From NCBI RefSeq assembly GCF_024648885.1, contig NZ_JANBBF010000009.1, positions 248,001-312,000 on the forward strand: a stretch of DNA of 64,000 nt. Direction: 5' to 3'. The position numbers were made by a program, and so were the translations under genes. The notes under the pieces were generated by a model. That model was given only the letters and a program-made list of their open reading frames with translations. It made no database searches and was not told the DNA's origin. The stretch is from Prauserella salsuginis. Lineage in GTDB: Bacteria; Actinomycetota; Actinomycetes; Mycobacteriales; Pseudonocardiaceae. Shown here piece after piece: positions 17,260 to 26,792 of the stretch. Position 1 is the stretch's first letter; each line of letters opens with the position of its first letter.

Positions 17260-19193
17260 GTCGCGTCATCCCCTTTCGGCCGGTTCGGTTCGTCGGTGCT
17301 CTCTTCGGTCGGCCAGGCGGGTTCGTCGGTCGGTGTCGATCGCTCCGCCTGCTGTGGGCCGGGTTGTGCGGGCCCGGCTTCCTTCGGTTGTTCCGGCGCG
17401 GACCCGGCGGCCTGCTCTTGCGGCTTTCCCTGGCCGGGCTCGGAGTGGGTGGCCCGGTTCGGCGCCTGCTGCGGCACCGGGGCTTGGCCCTGGGGCGGGG
17501 TCACCGGGTGTTGTGCCTTCCCGGGTGAGGCCTGCGCCGGCGACTGTTGCCCCGGGGAAGGCTGTTGCCCCGGGGAAGGCTGTGCGGGCGACTGCGATCC
17601 CGGTGGCTGTGACCCCGGCGATTGGGGCCCCTGCGAGTGGCGCTCCGGAGCTTGGGGTCCTGGAGCCTGCTGGCCCGCCGCAGCCGAAGCCGGCGCCGCG
17701 GGGCCGGCTCCTGCCTGCGGCTGCGGCGGGCGCTGCACCATCACGGTGTGCGCCTCGGCGATCGGCGCCAGCTGTTTCGGCGGCGCCTCCCCGCTCGGCT
17801 TCTGCTGCTGCGGCCTGCGCGCGGTGTCGGAGATGCGCAGCAACAGTGCCACGAGGATGTAGTTCGCCAGCAGCGACGACCCGCCCGCGGACAGGAACGG
17901 CGTCGTCACACCCGTCATCGGGATGAGCTTCGTGACACCGCCGACGATGACGAACACCTGCATGATGATCGCGAACGAAAGGCCGCCGCCGAGCAACTTG
18001 CCGAACGTGTCGCGCACCGCCAGCGCACTGCGCATTCCGCGCATCGCCAGCAGCAGGTACACCAGCAGCACCGCGGCGAGACCGACGAAGCCGATCTCCT
18101 CGCCGAGGGCGGCGCTGATGAAGTCGGTGTGTGCCTCCGGAACCATCTCCGGCCTGCCCGCACCCAGCCCGGTGCCGAACACTCCGCCGGTGCCGAGCCC
18201 GAACAGGCCCTGCGCGATCTGATAGCCGCCGCCGGGGTCGTCGTAGGTCGCCAGCGGGTCGATCCAGTTGGTGACACGTTGCTGCACGTGGGTGAACAAC
18301 TGGTAGGCGATGAACGCGCCCAGGAGGAACATGCTCAGGCCGACGACGACCCAGATCGCACGCTCGGTGGCGACGTACAGCATCATCAGCGTGATACCGA
18401 AGAACAGCAGCGCCGTGCCGAGATCACGTTCGAACACGAGAATGCCGAGGCACACGACCGCGGCGATGATGATCGGCCCGAGATCCCGCGCACGCGGCAG
18501 TTCGACGCCGAGTATCCGTTTGCCCGCCGTCATGAACAGATCCCGCTTCGCGACGAGGAACGACGCGAAGAAGATCATCAACAGGATCTTGGCGAACTCG
18601 CCGGGCTGGATCGAGAAGCCCGGCAGCCGCAGCCACACCTTCGCGCCGTTGACCTCCGACAGCGACGCGGGAAGCACCGCAGGCAGCGCCAGCAGGATCA
18701 GACCGCTGAGACCGGCCGTGTAGGCGTAACTGGTGAGTGTGCGGTGGTCCTTGACGATGCGCAGCACCGCGAGGAACAGCGCCAACGCCACGACCGTGAA
18801 CAACACCTGCCGGGGCGCGCTGCCCGCGAAATCCTGTCCCAGTGAGCGCGCACGCTCGGCCTCCGCCAGGTCCAGGCGGTAGATCGTCACCAGGCCGAGG
18901 CCGTTGAGCAGCGCCACGCACGGCAGGATCAGCGGATCCGCGTACGGTGCCCAGAACCGCACCGCCACGTGGGCTGCACTGAAGATCGCCAGGTAGGCGC
19001 CGCCGTACCAGAGGATCGACCACGACAGCGACTGTTCCTGGTTGATCTGCACCAGGACGAACGCCGTCGTGACGACGACCGCGGCTAACGCCAGCAGCAT
19101 CAGCTCCGTGCCGCGGCGTTTCGGCAGCTCACGTGGTGGGTTCGTGGTGTACTGCCGCCCGACCGCACTCTGGTTGCCTGCGGCTGCGGTCAT
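17256..19193 (-). CDS. rodA: FtsW/RodA/SpoVE family peptidoglycan polymerase
   Basis: Encodes 645 residues. About residues 25-475 form the SEDS fold (11-12 membrane segments) with the conserved FERDLGTALLFFGITLMMLYV, GGYQIAQGLFGLGTGGVFGTGLG and HTDFISAALGEEIGF stretches. SEDS proteins polymerise lipid II into glycan strands with a class B PBP; PbpA is next in the operon. Family members are usually 400-480 residues, while this one has an extra cytoplasmic tail of about 170 residues very rich in Pro, Gln, Ser and Gly. The ATG shares a base with the pstP stop (TGATG). Confidence 0.96.
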   Translation of the reverse strand: MTAAAGNQSAVGRQYTTNPPRELPKRRGTELMLLALAAVVVTTAFVLVQINQEQSLSWSILWYGGAYLAIFSAAHVAVRFWAPYADPLILPCVALLNGLGLVTIYRLDLAEAERARSLGQDFAGSAPRQVLFTVVALALFLAVLRIVKDHRTLTSYAYTAGLSGLILLALPAVLPASLSEVNGAKVWLRLPGFSIQPGEFAKILLMIFFASFLVAKRDLFMTAGKRILGVELPRARDLGPIIIAAVVCLGILVFERDLGTALLFFGITLMMLYVATERAIWVVVGLSMFLLGAFIAYQLFTHVQQRVTNWIDPLATYDDPGGGYQIAQGLFGLGTGGVFGTGLGAGRPEMVPEAHTDFISAALGEEIGFVGLAAVLLVYLLLAMRGMRSALAVRDTFGKLLGGGLSFAIIMQVFVIVGGVTKLIPMTGVTTPFLSAGGSSLLANYILVALLLRISDTARRPQQQKPSGEAPPKQLAPIAEAHTVMVQRPPQPQAGAGPAAPASAAAGQQAPGPQAPERHSQGPQSPGSQPPGSQSPAQPSPGQQPSPGQQSPAQASPGKAQHPVTPPQGQAPVPQQAPNRATHSEPGQGKPQEQAAGSAPEQPKEAGPAQPGPQQAERSTPTDEPAWPTEESTDEPNRPKGDDAT

Positions 19194-20680
19194 CAGTTAC
19201 CGCCCGAGCCGGGCGCCGGACGGCAGTCCACCCCCGGCTGCTGGTCCTGTCCCGCCTGAGTGTTGGCTTCGCCCGACGTCGAATCGTCGGAGTTCCGCTG
19301 GTTCTGCCCGGCGCCGTCCGAGCCGCTGCCCGAGTCGCCGCCGGAGCCGCCGCTGTCGCCGCCGTCGTTCTGCTGACGCTCGCCCTCGCCGATGCCGCCG
19401 ATGATGCCGCCGCCCTGCGGCTGGTCCTGCTCGTCGTCGCAGATCTCCAACATGTTGTTGCGGCGCAGCGTGTCGATGTACTCGCGTGCCGAGGCCAGGT
19501 CATCGCGCTTGACCGAGTTCGACACCGCCGAGCGGGCGTCCTGCTGCAGATCCTGCAGCCGCAGCGGCTCGCACAGCGTCGAGGACGGAGGACAGGACCC
19601 TTCGGCCTCCTCCTGCAGGTCCAGACCGAGCACACTGCCCGGAACGCCCTGGTAGATGACGACCTCGTCGTTCGAGCCGACACCCACGTAGTACTGGCTC
19701 ATCACGAAATACCGGGTCGTGATCGCCGCCGCCGCGAGCAGCACGATCGCGAGCCCGATGCCGACGAGCAGGCGAATGCGCTTGCGCCGCTTCGCCTTCG
19801 GATCCTCCGGCTGCGGGCTCGCTTCGGCCTGCTGCGCCTGCGAGGACTGCTGCTGCTGTGACGCCGTGAGCGCCCGTGCGCGCGCCGCGGGGGAGTCACC
19901 CTGCGGACCCTCGTCGGTGCCGTCACCGGCGGCGCCGCCCACGATCGGGGCGTTCTCGCCGTAGTCGACGTCCACCACGTCCGCGATGATCACCGTGACG
20001 TTGTCCGTACCGCCGCCCTTGAGCGCCAGCTCGATCATCCGGTCCGCGCACTCCTGCGGGTCCGGGATCTGCATCGCCTCGGCCAGCGTCTCGTTGCTGA
20101 CCATGCCGGACAGCCCGTCCGAACAGAACAGGTAGCGGTCGCCCGCCCGAGCCTCCCGCACCGTCAGGCTCGGCTCGACCTCGCTGCCCGTCAGCGCCTT
20201 GAGCAGGAGCGAACGCTGCGGATGTGTCGCCGCCTCCTCCTCGGTGATCCGCCCCTGCTCGATCAGCTCGTTGACGAAACTGTCGTCGCGCGTGATCTGG
20301 GAGAACTGCCCACCACGCAGCAGGTACGCCCGCGAATCGCCGACGTGGACCATGCCGAGCTTCGACCCCGAGAACAGTGCGGCGGTGAGCGTCGTGCCCA
20401 TGCCGTCCAGCTCGGGGTCGTTCGACACCAGTTCCGCGATGGCCTGATTGCCCTGGACGGTGGCATCCCGGAGCTGACTGACCAGATCGTCGCCGGGTTC
20501 GTCGTCGTCGAGCGGCGCCAACGACGCGATGACGACCTTGCTGGCCACCTCACCGGCGGCGTGGCCGCCCATACCGTCGGCCAGCGCCAACAGGCGGGGG
20601 CCGGCATATACCGAGTCCTGGTTGTTGGATCGCACCAGGCCGCGGTCACTGCGTGCCGCGTAGCGAAGGACGAGAGTCAT
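19193..20680 (-). CDS. pstP: PP2C-family Ser/Thr phosphatase PstP
   Basis: Encodes 495 residues. The cytoplasmic PPM domain (1-240) shows the standard motifs RSNNQDS, LADGMGGHAAGE (metal ligands Asp35 and Gly36), GDSRAYLLRGG, FCSDGLSGMV and GGTDNVTVIIADV. A linker, a transmembrane helix (about 303-325) and an extracytoplasmic domain follow, ending in a Gly/Ser/Asn/Gln-rich tail. It is the only phosphatase in the cluster and reverses PknA/PknB phosphorylation. It overlaps fhaB upstream (ATGA) and rodA downstream. Confidence 0.96.
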   Translation of the reverse strand: MTLVLRYAARSDRGLVRSNNQDSVYAGPRLLALADGMGGHAAGEVASKVVIASLAPLDDDEPGDDLVSQLRDATVQGNQAIAELVSNDPELDGMGTTLTAALFSGSKLGMVHVGDSRAYLLRGGQFSQITRDDSFVNELIEQGRITEEEAATHPQRSLLLKALTGSEVEPSLTVREARAGDRYLFCSDGLSGMVSNETLAEAMQIPDPQECADRMIELALKGGGTDNVTVIIADVVDVDYGENAPIVGGAAGDGTDEGPQGDSPAARARALTASQQQQSSQAQQAEASPQPEDPKAKRRKRIRLLVGIGLAIVLLAAAAITTRYFVMSQYYVGVGSNDEVVIYQGVPGSVLGLDLQEEAEGSCPPSSTLCEPLRLQDLQQDARSAVSNSVKRDDLASAREYIDTLRRNNMLEICDDEQDQPQGGGIIGGIGEGERQQNDGGDSGGSGGDSGSGSDGAGQNQRNSDDSTSGEANTQAGQDQQPGVDCRPAPGSGGN

Positions 20681-21156
20681 GGGCGAAGCTCGATCACCGT
20701 CTTGCCGATCCGGATGGGGACGCCGAGCGGGACTCGGAGGGGTGCAGTGACCTTAGCCCGGTCGAGGTAGGTGCCGTTCGTCGAGCCCAGGTCTTCCACG
20801 TACCACTCGTCTCCGCGCAGGGAGATACGAGCGTGGCGCGTCGACGCGTAGTCGTCGTCGAGCACCAGCGTGGAGTCGTCGGCACGGCCGATCATGATCG
20901 GCTTGCCGTCGAGTGCGATGCGCGTGCCGGACAGGGCGCCCTGCGTGACCACGAGCTGGCGCGGCATCTTCCCGCCGCCGCGTCCGCCCGCGCGTGGGCG
21001 CTTCTTGTCCTTGCCGCGGCGCAGGTTGGGGAGGTTCACCCGCAGACCGGACGCCGCGTAGAGGTCCGAACGCACCACGCGCAGCGCGGCGAACACGAAC
21101 AGCCACAGCAGGAGCAGAAACCCTGCTCTGGTGAGTTGTACGACCAGCTCCGGCAC
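20677..21156 (-). CDS. fhaB: FHA-domain protein FhaB (FipA)
   Basis: Encodes 159 residues: one N-terminal membrane helix (about 10-28), a basic linker, and a C-terminal FHA domain (about 68-158) with GRADDST, STRHARI and DLGSTNGTYL. FHA domains bind phosphothreonine; in mycobacteria FhaB/FipA links FtsZ and FtsQ and is recognised by the cluster kinases. The start is a GTG at 21156; a GGGAG lies about 13 nt upstream, longer spacing than usual. Confidence 0.95.
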   Translation of the reverse strand: MPELVVQLTRAGFLLLLWLFVFAALRVVRSDLYAASGLRVNLPNLRRGKDKKRPRAGGRGGGKMPRQLVVTQGALSGTRIALDGKPIMIGRADDSTLVLDDDYASTRHARISLRGDEWYVEDLGSTNGTYLDRAKVTAPLRVPLGVPIRIGKTVIELRP

Positions 21157-21316
21157 CTGTTGTGTCAGCTCCCGCCTTTTCGCGCTCGCCCCACGGCGAA
21201 CACGCCGCAGGCCCCCACATGGCCGCCATTATGCGTGACCAGCACGCGGCGCCCATGCGGGATTGCCGAAAAACCCGGGTTCCGCTGCCTCAGGCCCGGC
21301 CGAAACCCGGATTCGC
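21157..21316. other. fhaA-fhaB intergenic region with possible promoter
   Basis: This 160-bp gap is the only real break in the operon. On the minus strand CATAAT at 21233-21228 could be a -10 element giving fhaB-pstP-rodA-pbpA-pknA-pknB a promoter separate from fhaA. No clear -35 is seen. Confidence 0.35.
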
Positions 21317-22621
21317 TCAGCCCTGGGTCCGGAACACCAGCGACGAGTGACCGACGCGGATGACGTCACCGTCGGCCAGCTGCCAGGTCTGGACCGGGGT
21401 TCCGTTCACCGTCGAGCCGTTCGTCGAACCTATGTCGGCGAGCGTGGCGCTCTGGCCGTCCCACGTGATCTCCAGGTGGCGACGCGAGACACCAGTGTCG
21501 GGAAGGCGGAAGTCGGCGTCCTGGCCACGGCCCACGACGTTGCTGCCCTGCTTGAGGGAGTAGTTCCGGTTGGAACCGTCGTCGAGCTGCAGTGACGCCG
21601 TCAGCGGCCGCGGCGGGGCGCCGGCGGGGGCACCCGGGGCACCGGGCGCGCCGAAGCCGGGCTGGCCGTACGGGTCCTGCGCCGGCTGGCCGTAGGGGTC
21701 CGACTGCGGGGGCGGAGCCTGTGCCGGGTAGCCGCCGGGAGGGCTCGGCGGGGCCGCGTAGCCCTGGTCGTAGCCGGGCTGGCCGTACGGGTCCTGCGGG
21801 GGCTGACCGTAACCGCCGGGCTGGCCGTAGCCCGGGTCGTAGCCGCCGGGCTGGCCGTAACCCTGGCCGTACGGGTCCTGCTGCGGAGGCTGGCCGTAGC
21901 CCTGGTCGTAGCCCGGCTGGCCGTAACCCTGGGCGTACGGGTCCTGGCCATAGCCCTGGGCATAGGGGTCCTGCCCGTACTGGTCGTATCCGGGCTGGCC
22001 GTAGCCCTGGTCGTAGCCCGGCTGCCCGTACTGGTCGTATCCGGGCTGACCGTAACCCTGGTCGTAGCCCGGCTGGCCATATCCCTGGTCGTAGCCGGGC
22101 TGTCCCTGTCCGTATCCGTACTGGCCCTGGCCGTACGGGTCACCCTGGTCGTACTGGCCGTAGCCGCCGGGCTGGCTCATTGCTCGGTCTCCTGCGTCGC
22201 TGGTTCGTGCCGGCCGTGCTTGACCGTCGCCATCAAATGCTGCTGTGACGTCGGGATCAACGGTCGAGCGGGTCTTGAACTGTCCAGTATGCAGCGCTTC
22301 GTTGCGCTCTAGCGAAACTACGACGTCACCATAGGTGTCCCAACCGTGTTCGGACAGATGCTGTGAGACGGCGTCCGCCAGCAATCTGGTGACCCGCTGC
22401 TCATCGCCCGCCATCCGATCGTGATCTGCAGCACCCAAGGACACGATGTAGTGGTTCGGGGCGAGCTTCCGCCCGCCCGCGAGCTCACGAACGTTGTCCT
22501 CACTCTCGCGCTCCAGACTGTGCGCCACTTCCTCCGTGACGACATTGCCCCCGAACATCCGGGCGAACGTGTTGCCCACCAGGCTCTCGAGGCGCCGGTC
22601 AAAACGCTGAACACGACCCAA
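21317..22621 (-). CDS. fhaA: FHA-domain protein FhaA
   Basis: Encodes 434 residues. The N-terminal DUF3662 domain (about 1-130, [25 protein letters not shown]) leads into a Tyr/Gly/Gln/Pro-rich region of about 190 residues built from YDQGYGQPG-like repeats. A C-terminal FHA domain follows ([34 protein letters not shown]). In mycobacteria FhaA binds phosphorylated MviN and regulates lipid II flipping. AGGGAGGAGG precedes a TTG at 22621 with a 9-nt spacer, which matches the conserved protein start. Confidence 0.95.
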   Translation of the reverse strand: MGRVQRFDRRLESLVGNTFARMFGGNVVTEEVAHSLERESEDNVRELAGGRKLAPNHYIVSLGAADHDRMAGDEQRVTRLLADAVSQHLSEHGWDTYGDVVVSLERNEALHTGQFKTRSTVDPDVTAAFDGDGQARPARTSDAGDRAMSQPGGYGQYDQGDPYGQGQYGYGQGQPGYDQGYGQPGYDQGYGQPGYDQYGQPGYDQGYGQPGYDQYGQDPYAQGYGQDPYAQGYGQPGYDQGYGQPPQQDPYGQGYGQPGGYDPGYGQPGGYGQPPQDPYGQPGYDQGYAAPPSPPGGYPAQAPPPQSDPYGQPAQDPYGQPGFGAPGAPGAPAGAPPRPLTASLQLDDGSNRNYSLKQGSNVVGRGQDADFRLPDTGVSRRHLEITWDGQSATLADIGSTNGSTVNGTPVQTWQLADGDVIRVGHSSLVFRTQG

Positions 22622-22662
22622 TCCGGACAACCTCCTCCCTGGTGAACGCCCCTCTCGCATCG

Positions 22663-22691
22663 ATCGTATCTGGGTTTGGCGCCCATGACAC
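22663..22691 (-). promoter_or_regulatory. Candidate promoter for the fhaA-pknB operon
   Basis: On the minus strand GTGTCA (22691-22686) and TACGAT (22668-22663) are separated by 17 bp, giving a start site near 22656, about 35 nt before the fhaA start. Confidence 0.4.
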
Positions 22692-22699
22692 CGGGGCCG

Positions 22700-22729
22700 G
22701 TGAAAGCCCCTGAAACGGCCTGCTAGGCT
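22700..22729 (+). promoter_or_regulatory. Candidate tRNA-Leu promoter
   Basis: GTGAAA (22700-22705) and TAGGCT (22724-22729) with 18-bp spacing, about 26 bp before the mature tRNA end. Confidence 0.45.
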
Positions 22730-22755
22730 ATCGGTGCTGCCGCAGAGAGGCACTC

Positions 22756-22838
22756 GCGCGAGTGGCGGAATGGCAGACGCGCACGGTTCAGGTCCGTGTG
22801 TCCGAAAGGACGTGTGGGTTCAACTCCCACCTCGCGCA
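22756..22838 (+). tRNA. tRNA-Leu (CAG)
   Basis: Acceptor arms GCGCGAG (22756-22762) and CTCGCGC (22831-22837) pair over 7 bp with discriminator A at 22838. The anticodon stem CACGG/CCGTG encloses TTCAGGT, giving anticodon CAG. The long variable arm TGTCCGAAAGGACG is diagnostic of the class II tRNAs, and the T arm GTGGG-TTCAACT-CCCAC is standard. CCA is not encoded. The M. tuberculosis leuT gene lies at the same point of this cluster. Confidence 0.97.
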
Positions 22839-22841
22839 CAT

Positions 22842-22881
22842 AAGCGAAACGCCCCTTGCTCACGCAAGGGGCGTTTCGCTT
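22842..22881 (+). terminator. tRNA-Leu terminator
   Basis: AAGCGAAACGCCCCTTGC pairs exactly over 18 bp with its complement at 22864-22881 around the loop TCAC. It begins 4 bp past the tRNA. Confidence 0.9.
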
Positions 22882-22904
22882 TGTCAGCTCCTGCACTCGG
22901 CACC

Positions 22905-23020
22905 GCGTGTTCTGCGTTCAGGACGCCGTGTCCTGCGTTCGGTACCGCGTGTTCTGCGTTCCGGGGCGCGTGTTGCGAGTTCCGGGGCCGTGTTGCGGGT
23001 TCCGGAGGTCGTGTTGCGGC
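22905..23020. repeat. Tandem array of about 20-bp GTGTTCTGCGTTCCGGGGC-type units
   Basis: Five to six degenerate units of 19-23 bp run head to tail, for example CGTGTTGCGAGTTCCGGGGC. Related units recur at 30757-30812, 32914-33030 and 34503-34555. Confidence 0.75.
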
Positions 23021-23153
23021 CATCACCAGATCCGGCATTGCAATCGAGGTGCCCCAGGGGCGTCTCCCCAGGGGAGACGTGACTGTGGAGACGTGACATC
23101 GCGTTGATCTCGTTGACGGGACGTGGGTGAGGGGCGCGGCTACGGTTGGGCGC

Positions 23154-24203
23154 GTGAACGAATCGTGGTCCGCGCGCACCCGCGCCATCCTCGCCGGCCG
23201 CCCCGACGCCGGTGACGGCAATCCCGCCAATGCCCCGCTCGTCCCGGCCAGCGCGCTCGGCCTCGAGTACTCCCGCGAGGTCGGCACCCCCACGTGGGCG
23301 GCCTTCGAAGAGGCCGTCGGCGCCCTCGAAGGCGGCACCGCGACGGCGTACGCCTCCGGCATGGCCACCGCCACCGCCGTGCTCGACCTGCTGCCCGCCG
23401 GGGCGACGATCGCCGTGCCCGTCTACAGCTACGCCGGCACTCGCGGCGCGTTCGACCACGCCCAGGAGCGGGGAAAACTGACCGTCCGGCGGATCGAGCC
23501 CACCGACACCGACGCCTGGATCGCCGCGGCAGGCGAGGTGGACGTGCTGTGGCTCGAATCGCCGACCAACCCGACGCTCGACGTCATGGACCTCGACGCG
23601 ATCCTCAGGGCCGCCGGTTCGGGTGACCGCAAGCCGCTGACCGTCGTCGACAACACGTTCGCCACCCCGATCGGGCAACAGCCCCTGGGCATGGGTGCAG
23701 ACGTAGTGGTGCACAGCGTCACGAAGTTCATCGGCGGGCACAGCGACCTGCTCCTCGGCGTCGCCGTGACCGCCCGCGACGACTTGTCGACATCGCTGCG
23801 TGAGGCGCGCACCCGCACGGGCACCACACCCGGTGCGCTCGAGGCGTGGTTGGCGCTGCGCGGGCTCCGCACGCTCGGGGTGCGGCTGGCCGAGGCGTCG
23901 AAGACCGCGTCGCTGCTGGCCGAACGGCTCGCCGCGCATCCGGCCGTCGTGCGGGTGCGTTACCCGGGATCGGGCGCCATGGTGTCGTTCGACCTCGCCG
24001 ACGCCGACGCAGCCGAACGCCTCTGCGCGAACCTGAAGCTCATCCACAACGCGACGAGTCTCGGCGGAGTCGAGAGCACCATCGAACGCCGCGCTCACCT
24101 GCCGGGGGATTCGCACGTACCCGCCGGTCTGCTGCGGCTGAGCGTGGGCCTCGAAGACCCCGAGGACCTGTGGCGCGACGTGTCGGCCGTCCTCGACGGC
24201 TGA
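23154..24203 (+). CDS. Cystathionine gamma-synthase/lyase-type PLP enzyme
   Basis: Encodes a 349-residue fold-type I PLP enzyme of the Cys/Met metabolism family. Lys191 in HSVTKFIGGHSD should form the Schiff base and Asp166 in VVDNTFATP should hold the pyridine nitrogen; YASGMATATAVLDLL is the phosphate-binding region. At 349 residues it is shorter than the usual 380-400. Which reaction it catalyses (gamma-synthase, gamma-lyase or another) cannot be decided. The GTG at 23154 is chosen, with a possible in-frame start at 23127. Confidence 0.88.
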   Translation: MNESWSARTRAILAGRPDAGDGNPANAPLVPASALGLEYSREVGTPTWAAFEEAVGALEGGTATAYASGMATATAVLDLLPAGATIAVPVYSYAGTRGAFDHAQERGKLTVRRIEPTDTDAWIAAAGEVDVLWLESPTNPTLDVMDLDAILRAAGSGDRKPLTVVDNTFATPIGQQPLGMGADVVVHSVTKFIGGHSDLLLGVAVTARDDLSTSLREARTRTGTTPGALEAWLALRGLRTLGVRLAEASKTASLLAERLAAHPAVVRVRYPGSGAMVSFDLADADAAERLCANLKLIHNATSLGGVESTIERRAHLPGDSHVPAGLLRLSVGLEDPEDLWRDVSAVLDG

Positions 24204-24282
24204 TCCTCTTGACCGCCGATCGGCGTGGTGTCAAGGTCGCCTGCTGATCGGGTGCTCCGAGGTGGCCGGGAGGCGGTGACGG

Positions 24283-25815
24283 ATGGCGACACGGCGGTCG
24301 GCGCTCTCGGCGTTGGCGTCCGCCGCGGTGTTGGCCGCGCCGCTCGCATTGGCCGGTTGCACCGCCGGTTCGACGGCGATGGTGGGGACCGGCCCGTCGA
24401 CGCTCGCCGTGGGGCTCACCGCCGAGCCGCAGAACTTCGACTTCACCACCACCGACGGCGCCGCGATTCCGCAGGCGCTGCTCTACAACGTGTACGAGAC
24501 GCTGGTGAAGGTCGACTCGGACGGTGAGATCGTCGGCGGCCTCGCCGAGTCGTGGGACGTCAGCAACGACCGCACGGTGTACGACTTCCAGCTGCGTGAG
24601 GCGACGTTCAGCAACGGCGAACCGTTCACCGCATCGGATGTGAAGTTCTCCATCGAACGGGTGCAGCAGGACTGGACGATCTCGCTGAAATCGGGCATGG
24701 ACGTCGTCGACCGTGTCGAGGTCGTCGACGACCGTCACGCGCGTGTCGTGTTGAGCAGGCCCAGCAACTCGTGGCTGCGTGCCATGACCACCCGTATCGG
24801 TGCGATGTTCGACCCGGCAGGCGTGGCCGACCTGGCGAACGACCCCGTCGGCACCGGTCCGTACGACGTGGAGAGCAGACGCCGCGGGGATTCGATCGTG
24901 CTCACCCGCAATCCCGAGTACAGCAACCCCGAGAGCCCGCGGCCCGCGCCCGGCTACCGCACGGTCGTGCTCAAGTACTACGCCGACGCGACGGCGCTGA
25001 ACAACGCGCTGCTCTCCGGCGGCATCGACGTCATCTCCGGGGTGACCGCTCCCGACTCGCTGCCCCAGTTCGAGGCGGACAACCGGTTCCGCGTGCTGCA
25101 GGGCACGACGAACGGCGAGGTCGTGCTCGCCTTCAACAACCGCCGCGCGCCGCTGGACGACGTGCGGGTGCGCAAGGCGTTGACGTACGCCATCGACCGG
25201 AAGGCGCTGCTCGAGGCGGCATGGGGCGGGCGCGGCGAACTGATCGGCAGCATGGTGCCGCCCACCGATCCGTGGTTCGAAGACCTCTCCGGTGAGTATC
25301 CGTACGATCCGGACCGCGCCCGCAGCCTGTTGCGCGAGGCCGGGCACGAATCGCTGCGGCTGGACCTGCGCATCGCCAACCTGCCGTATGCCGTGTCGTC
25401 GGCCCAGGTCATCGCTTCGCACCTGAAGAAGGTCGGCGTGACCGTCGACATCGAACCGCTCGACTTCCCCGCGGTGTGGTTGCAGCAGGTGTTCACCGAC
25501 GCCGATTACGACATGTCGATCGTGCAGCACGTCGAACCGCAGGACATCACCACGTTCGGTGACCCCGACTTCTACTGGGGCTACGACAGCGACCGGGTGC
25601 AGCGCCTGCTCACCGAGGCCGACACCGCGCCGCCCCGGGAGTACATCGCCGACATGCGCGAGGTCGCCAGGACACTGTCCGACGACGCCGCCGCCAACTG
25701 GCTGTTCCTGTTCCCGAACATCGTCGTGGCGAAGAACGAGGTCCGTGGGCTGCAGGCCAACCAGGTGAGCGAGTCGTTCGACCTCACGGGGTTGCGGCGG
25801 CAGGGGACGTCATGA
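24283..25815 (+). CDS. ABC importer substrate-binding lipoprotein (peptide/Opp family 5)
   Basis: Encodes a 510-residue periplasmic-type binding protein. A signal peptide ends in lipobox LAGC (Cys26). The SBP family 5 signature is clear: VYETLVKVDSDGEIVGGLAESWDVSNDRTVYDFQLREATFSNGEPFTASDVKFSIERV, spread over about residues 70-125. It should bind oligopeptides or a similar ligand outside the membrane and deliver it to the two permeases encoded next. A GGAGG lies just before the ATG. It is the first gene of a six-gene operon with 4-nt overlaps that ends in an amidase. Confidence 0.93.
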   Translation: MATRRSALSALASAAVLAAPLALAGCTAGSTAMVGTGPSTLAVGLTAEPQNFDFTTTDGAAIPQALLYNVYETLVKVDSDGEIVGGLAESWDVSNDRTVYDFQLREATFSNGEPFTASDVKFSIERVQQDWTISLKSGMDVVDRVEVVDDRHARVVLSRPSNSWLRAMTTRIGAMFDPAGVADLANDPVGTGPYDVESRRRGDSIVLTRNPEYSNPESPRPAPGYRTVVLKYYADATALNNALLSGGIDVISGVTAPDSLPQFEADNRFRVLQGTTNGEVVLAFNNRRAPLDDVRVRKALTYAIDRKALLEAAWGGRGELIGSMVPPTDPWFEDLSGEYPYDPDRARSLLREAGHESLRLDLRIANLPYAVSSAQVIASHLKKVGVTVDIEPLDFPAVWLQQVFTDADYDMSIVQHVEPQDITTFGDPDFYWGYDSDRVQRLLTEADTAPPREYIADMREVARTLSDDAAANWLFLFPNIVVAKNEVRGLQANQVSESFDLTGLRRQGTS

Positions 25816-26792
25816 CCACGGCCGAACGTGTGGCGGGCGGTGCGAGTCCGGCGGCGGCGATCGCGCGCAGGTTCGTGATCTTCGTGGGGAGCGTGATCGT
25901 CGCGTCGATCGTGGTGTTCGCGTTCATGGCCGTGCTGCCGGGTGATCCGGCGCAAGTCGCACTCGGAGTGAACGCGACGCCGGAACTGGTCGAGCAGACG
26001 AGGCAGGAGTTCGGCCTCGACCGGCCACTGGCGACGCAGTATCTCGACTGGGTGGGCGGCCTGCTGACCGGGGATTTCGGCACGTCGTACGTCACGAAGG
26101 AGGCGATCGGGCCGCAGCTGCTCGACCGGCTTGGCGTCACGCTGTGGCTGGTCGGCGCGGGAATGCTGGTCGCGCTGCTGATCGCCGTGCCGACGGGGAT
26201 CGTCGCCGCGGTGCGGCACCGTAAGCCGAGCGGCGTGGTCGTGTCGGCGGCCTCGCAGGTGGGCGTGGCGGTGCCCGCGTTCCTCGCGGCGATCATCCTG
26301 GTGCAGGTGTTCGCGGTGCAGCTCGGCTGGCTGCCGTCGGGTGGGTGGACACCGCCCGCCTACGACGTCGGCGCGTGGCTGCGCGGGCTGATCCTGCCCG
26401 CGGTGTCGCTGGGCCTGGTGCAGGGCGCGGTGCTGACGCGGTACGTGCGCTCCGCGGTGCTCGACGTGCAGCGGGAGGACTTCCTGCGCACGGCGCGAGC
26501 CAAGGGATTGCGGCCGTATCCGGCACTGGTGCGGCACGGATTGCGGAATGCGGCGGTGCCGGTCGTGACGGTGCTGGGAGTGCAGCTGGCGACCCTGCTC
26601 GTCGGGGCGGTGGTGGTCGAGCGGGTGTTCGTGCTGCCGGGGCTGGGCAGCATGCTGCTCGACTCCGTCGCGGCGCGGGACCTGCTGGCGGTGCAGGGCA
26701 TCGTGCTGGTCCTCGTCGTGGGCGTGCTGCTGGTGAACTTCCTGGTCGACGTGCTCTACGCGGTCCTCGATCCCCGGTTGCGGAGGTCGTGA
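25812..26792 (+). CDS. ABC importer permease, DppB/OppB type
   Basis: Encodes 326 residues with six membrane segments and the permease EAA loop REDFLRTARAKGLRPYPALVRHGLRNA near residue 215. The N-terminal pattern FVFAFMAVLPGDPAQVALG and GLDRPLATQYLDWV is typical of DppB. The start overlaps the binding-protein stop (ATGA). Confidence 0.93.
   Translation: MTTAERVAGGASPAAAIARRFVIFVGSVIVASIVVFAFMAVLPGDPAQVALGVNATPELVEQTRQEFGLDRPLATQYLDWVGGLLTGDFGTSYVTKEAIGPQLLDRLGVTLWLVGAGMLVALLIAVPTGIVAAVRHRKPSGVVVSAASQVGVAVPAFLAAIILVQVFAVQLGWLPSGGWTPPAYDVGAWLRGLILPAVSLGLVQGAVLTRYVRSAVLDVQREDFLRTARAKGLRPYPALVRHGLRNAAVPVVTVLGVQLATLLVGAVVVERVFVLPGLGSMLLDSVAARDLLAVQGIVLVLVVGVLLVNFLVDVLYAVLDPRLRRS

Larger units (their letters stand above)
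22839..23153. other. tRNA-Leu to CGS intergenic region
   Basis: These 315 bp hold the tRNA terminator (22842-22881), a tandem-repeat array (22905-23020) and GC-rich sequence leading to the trans-sulfuration gene. No gene is seen. Confidence 0.6.
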
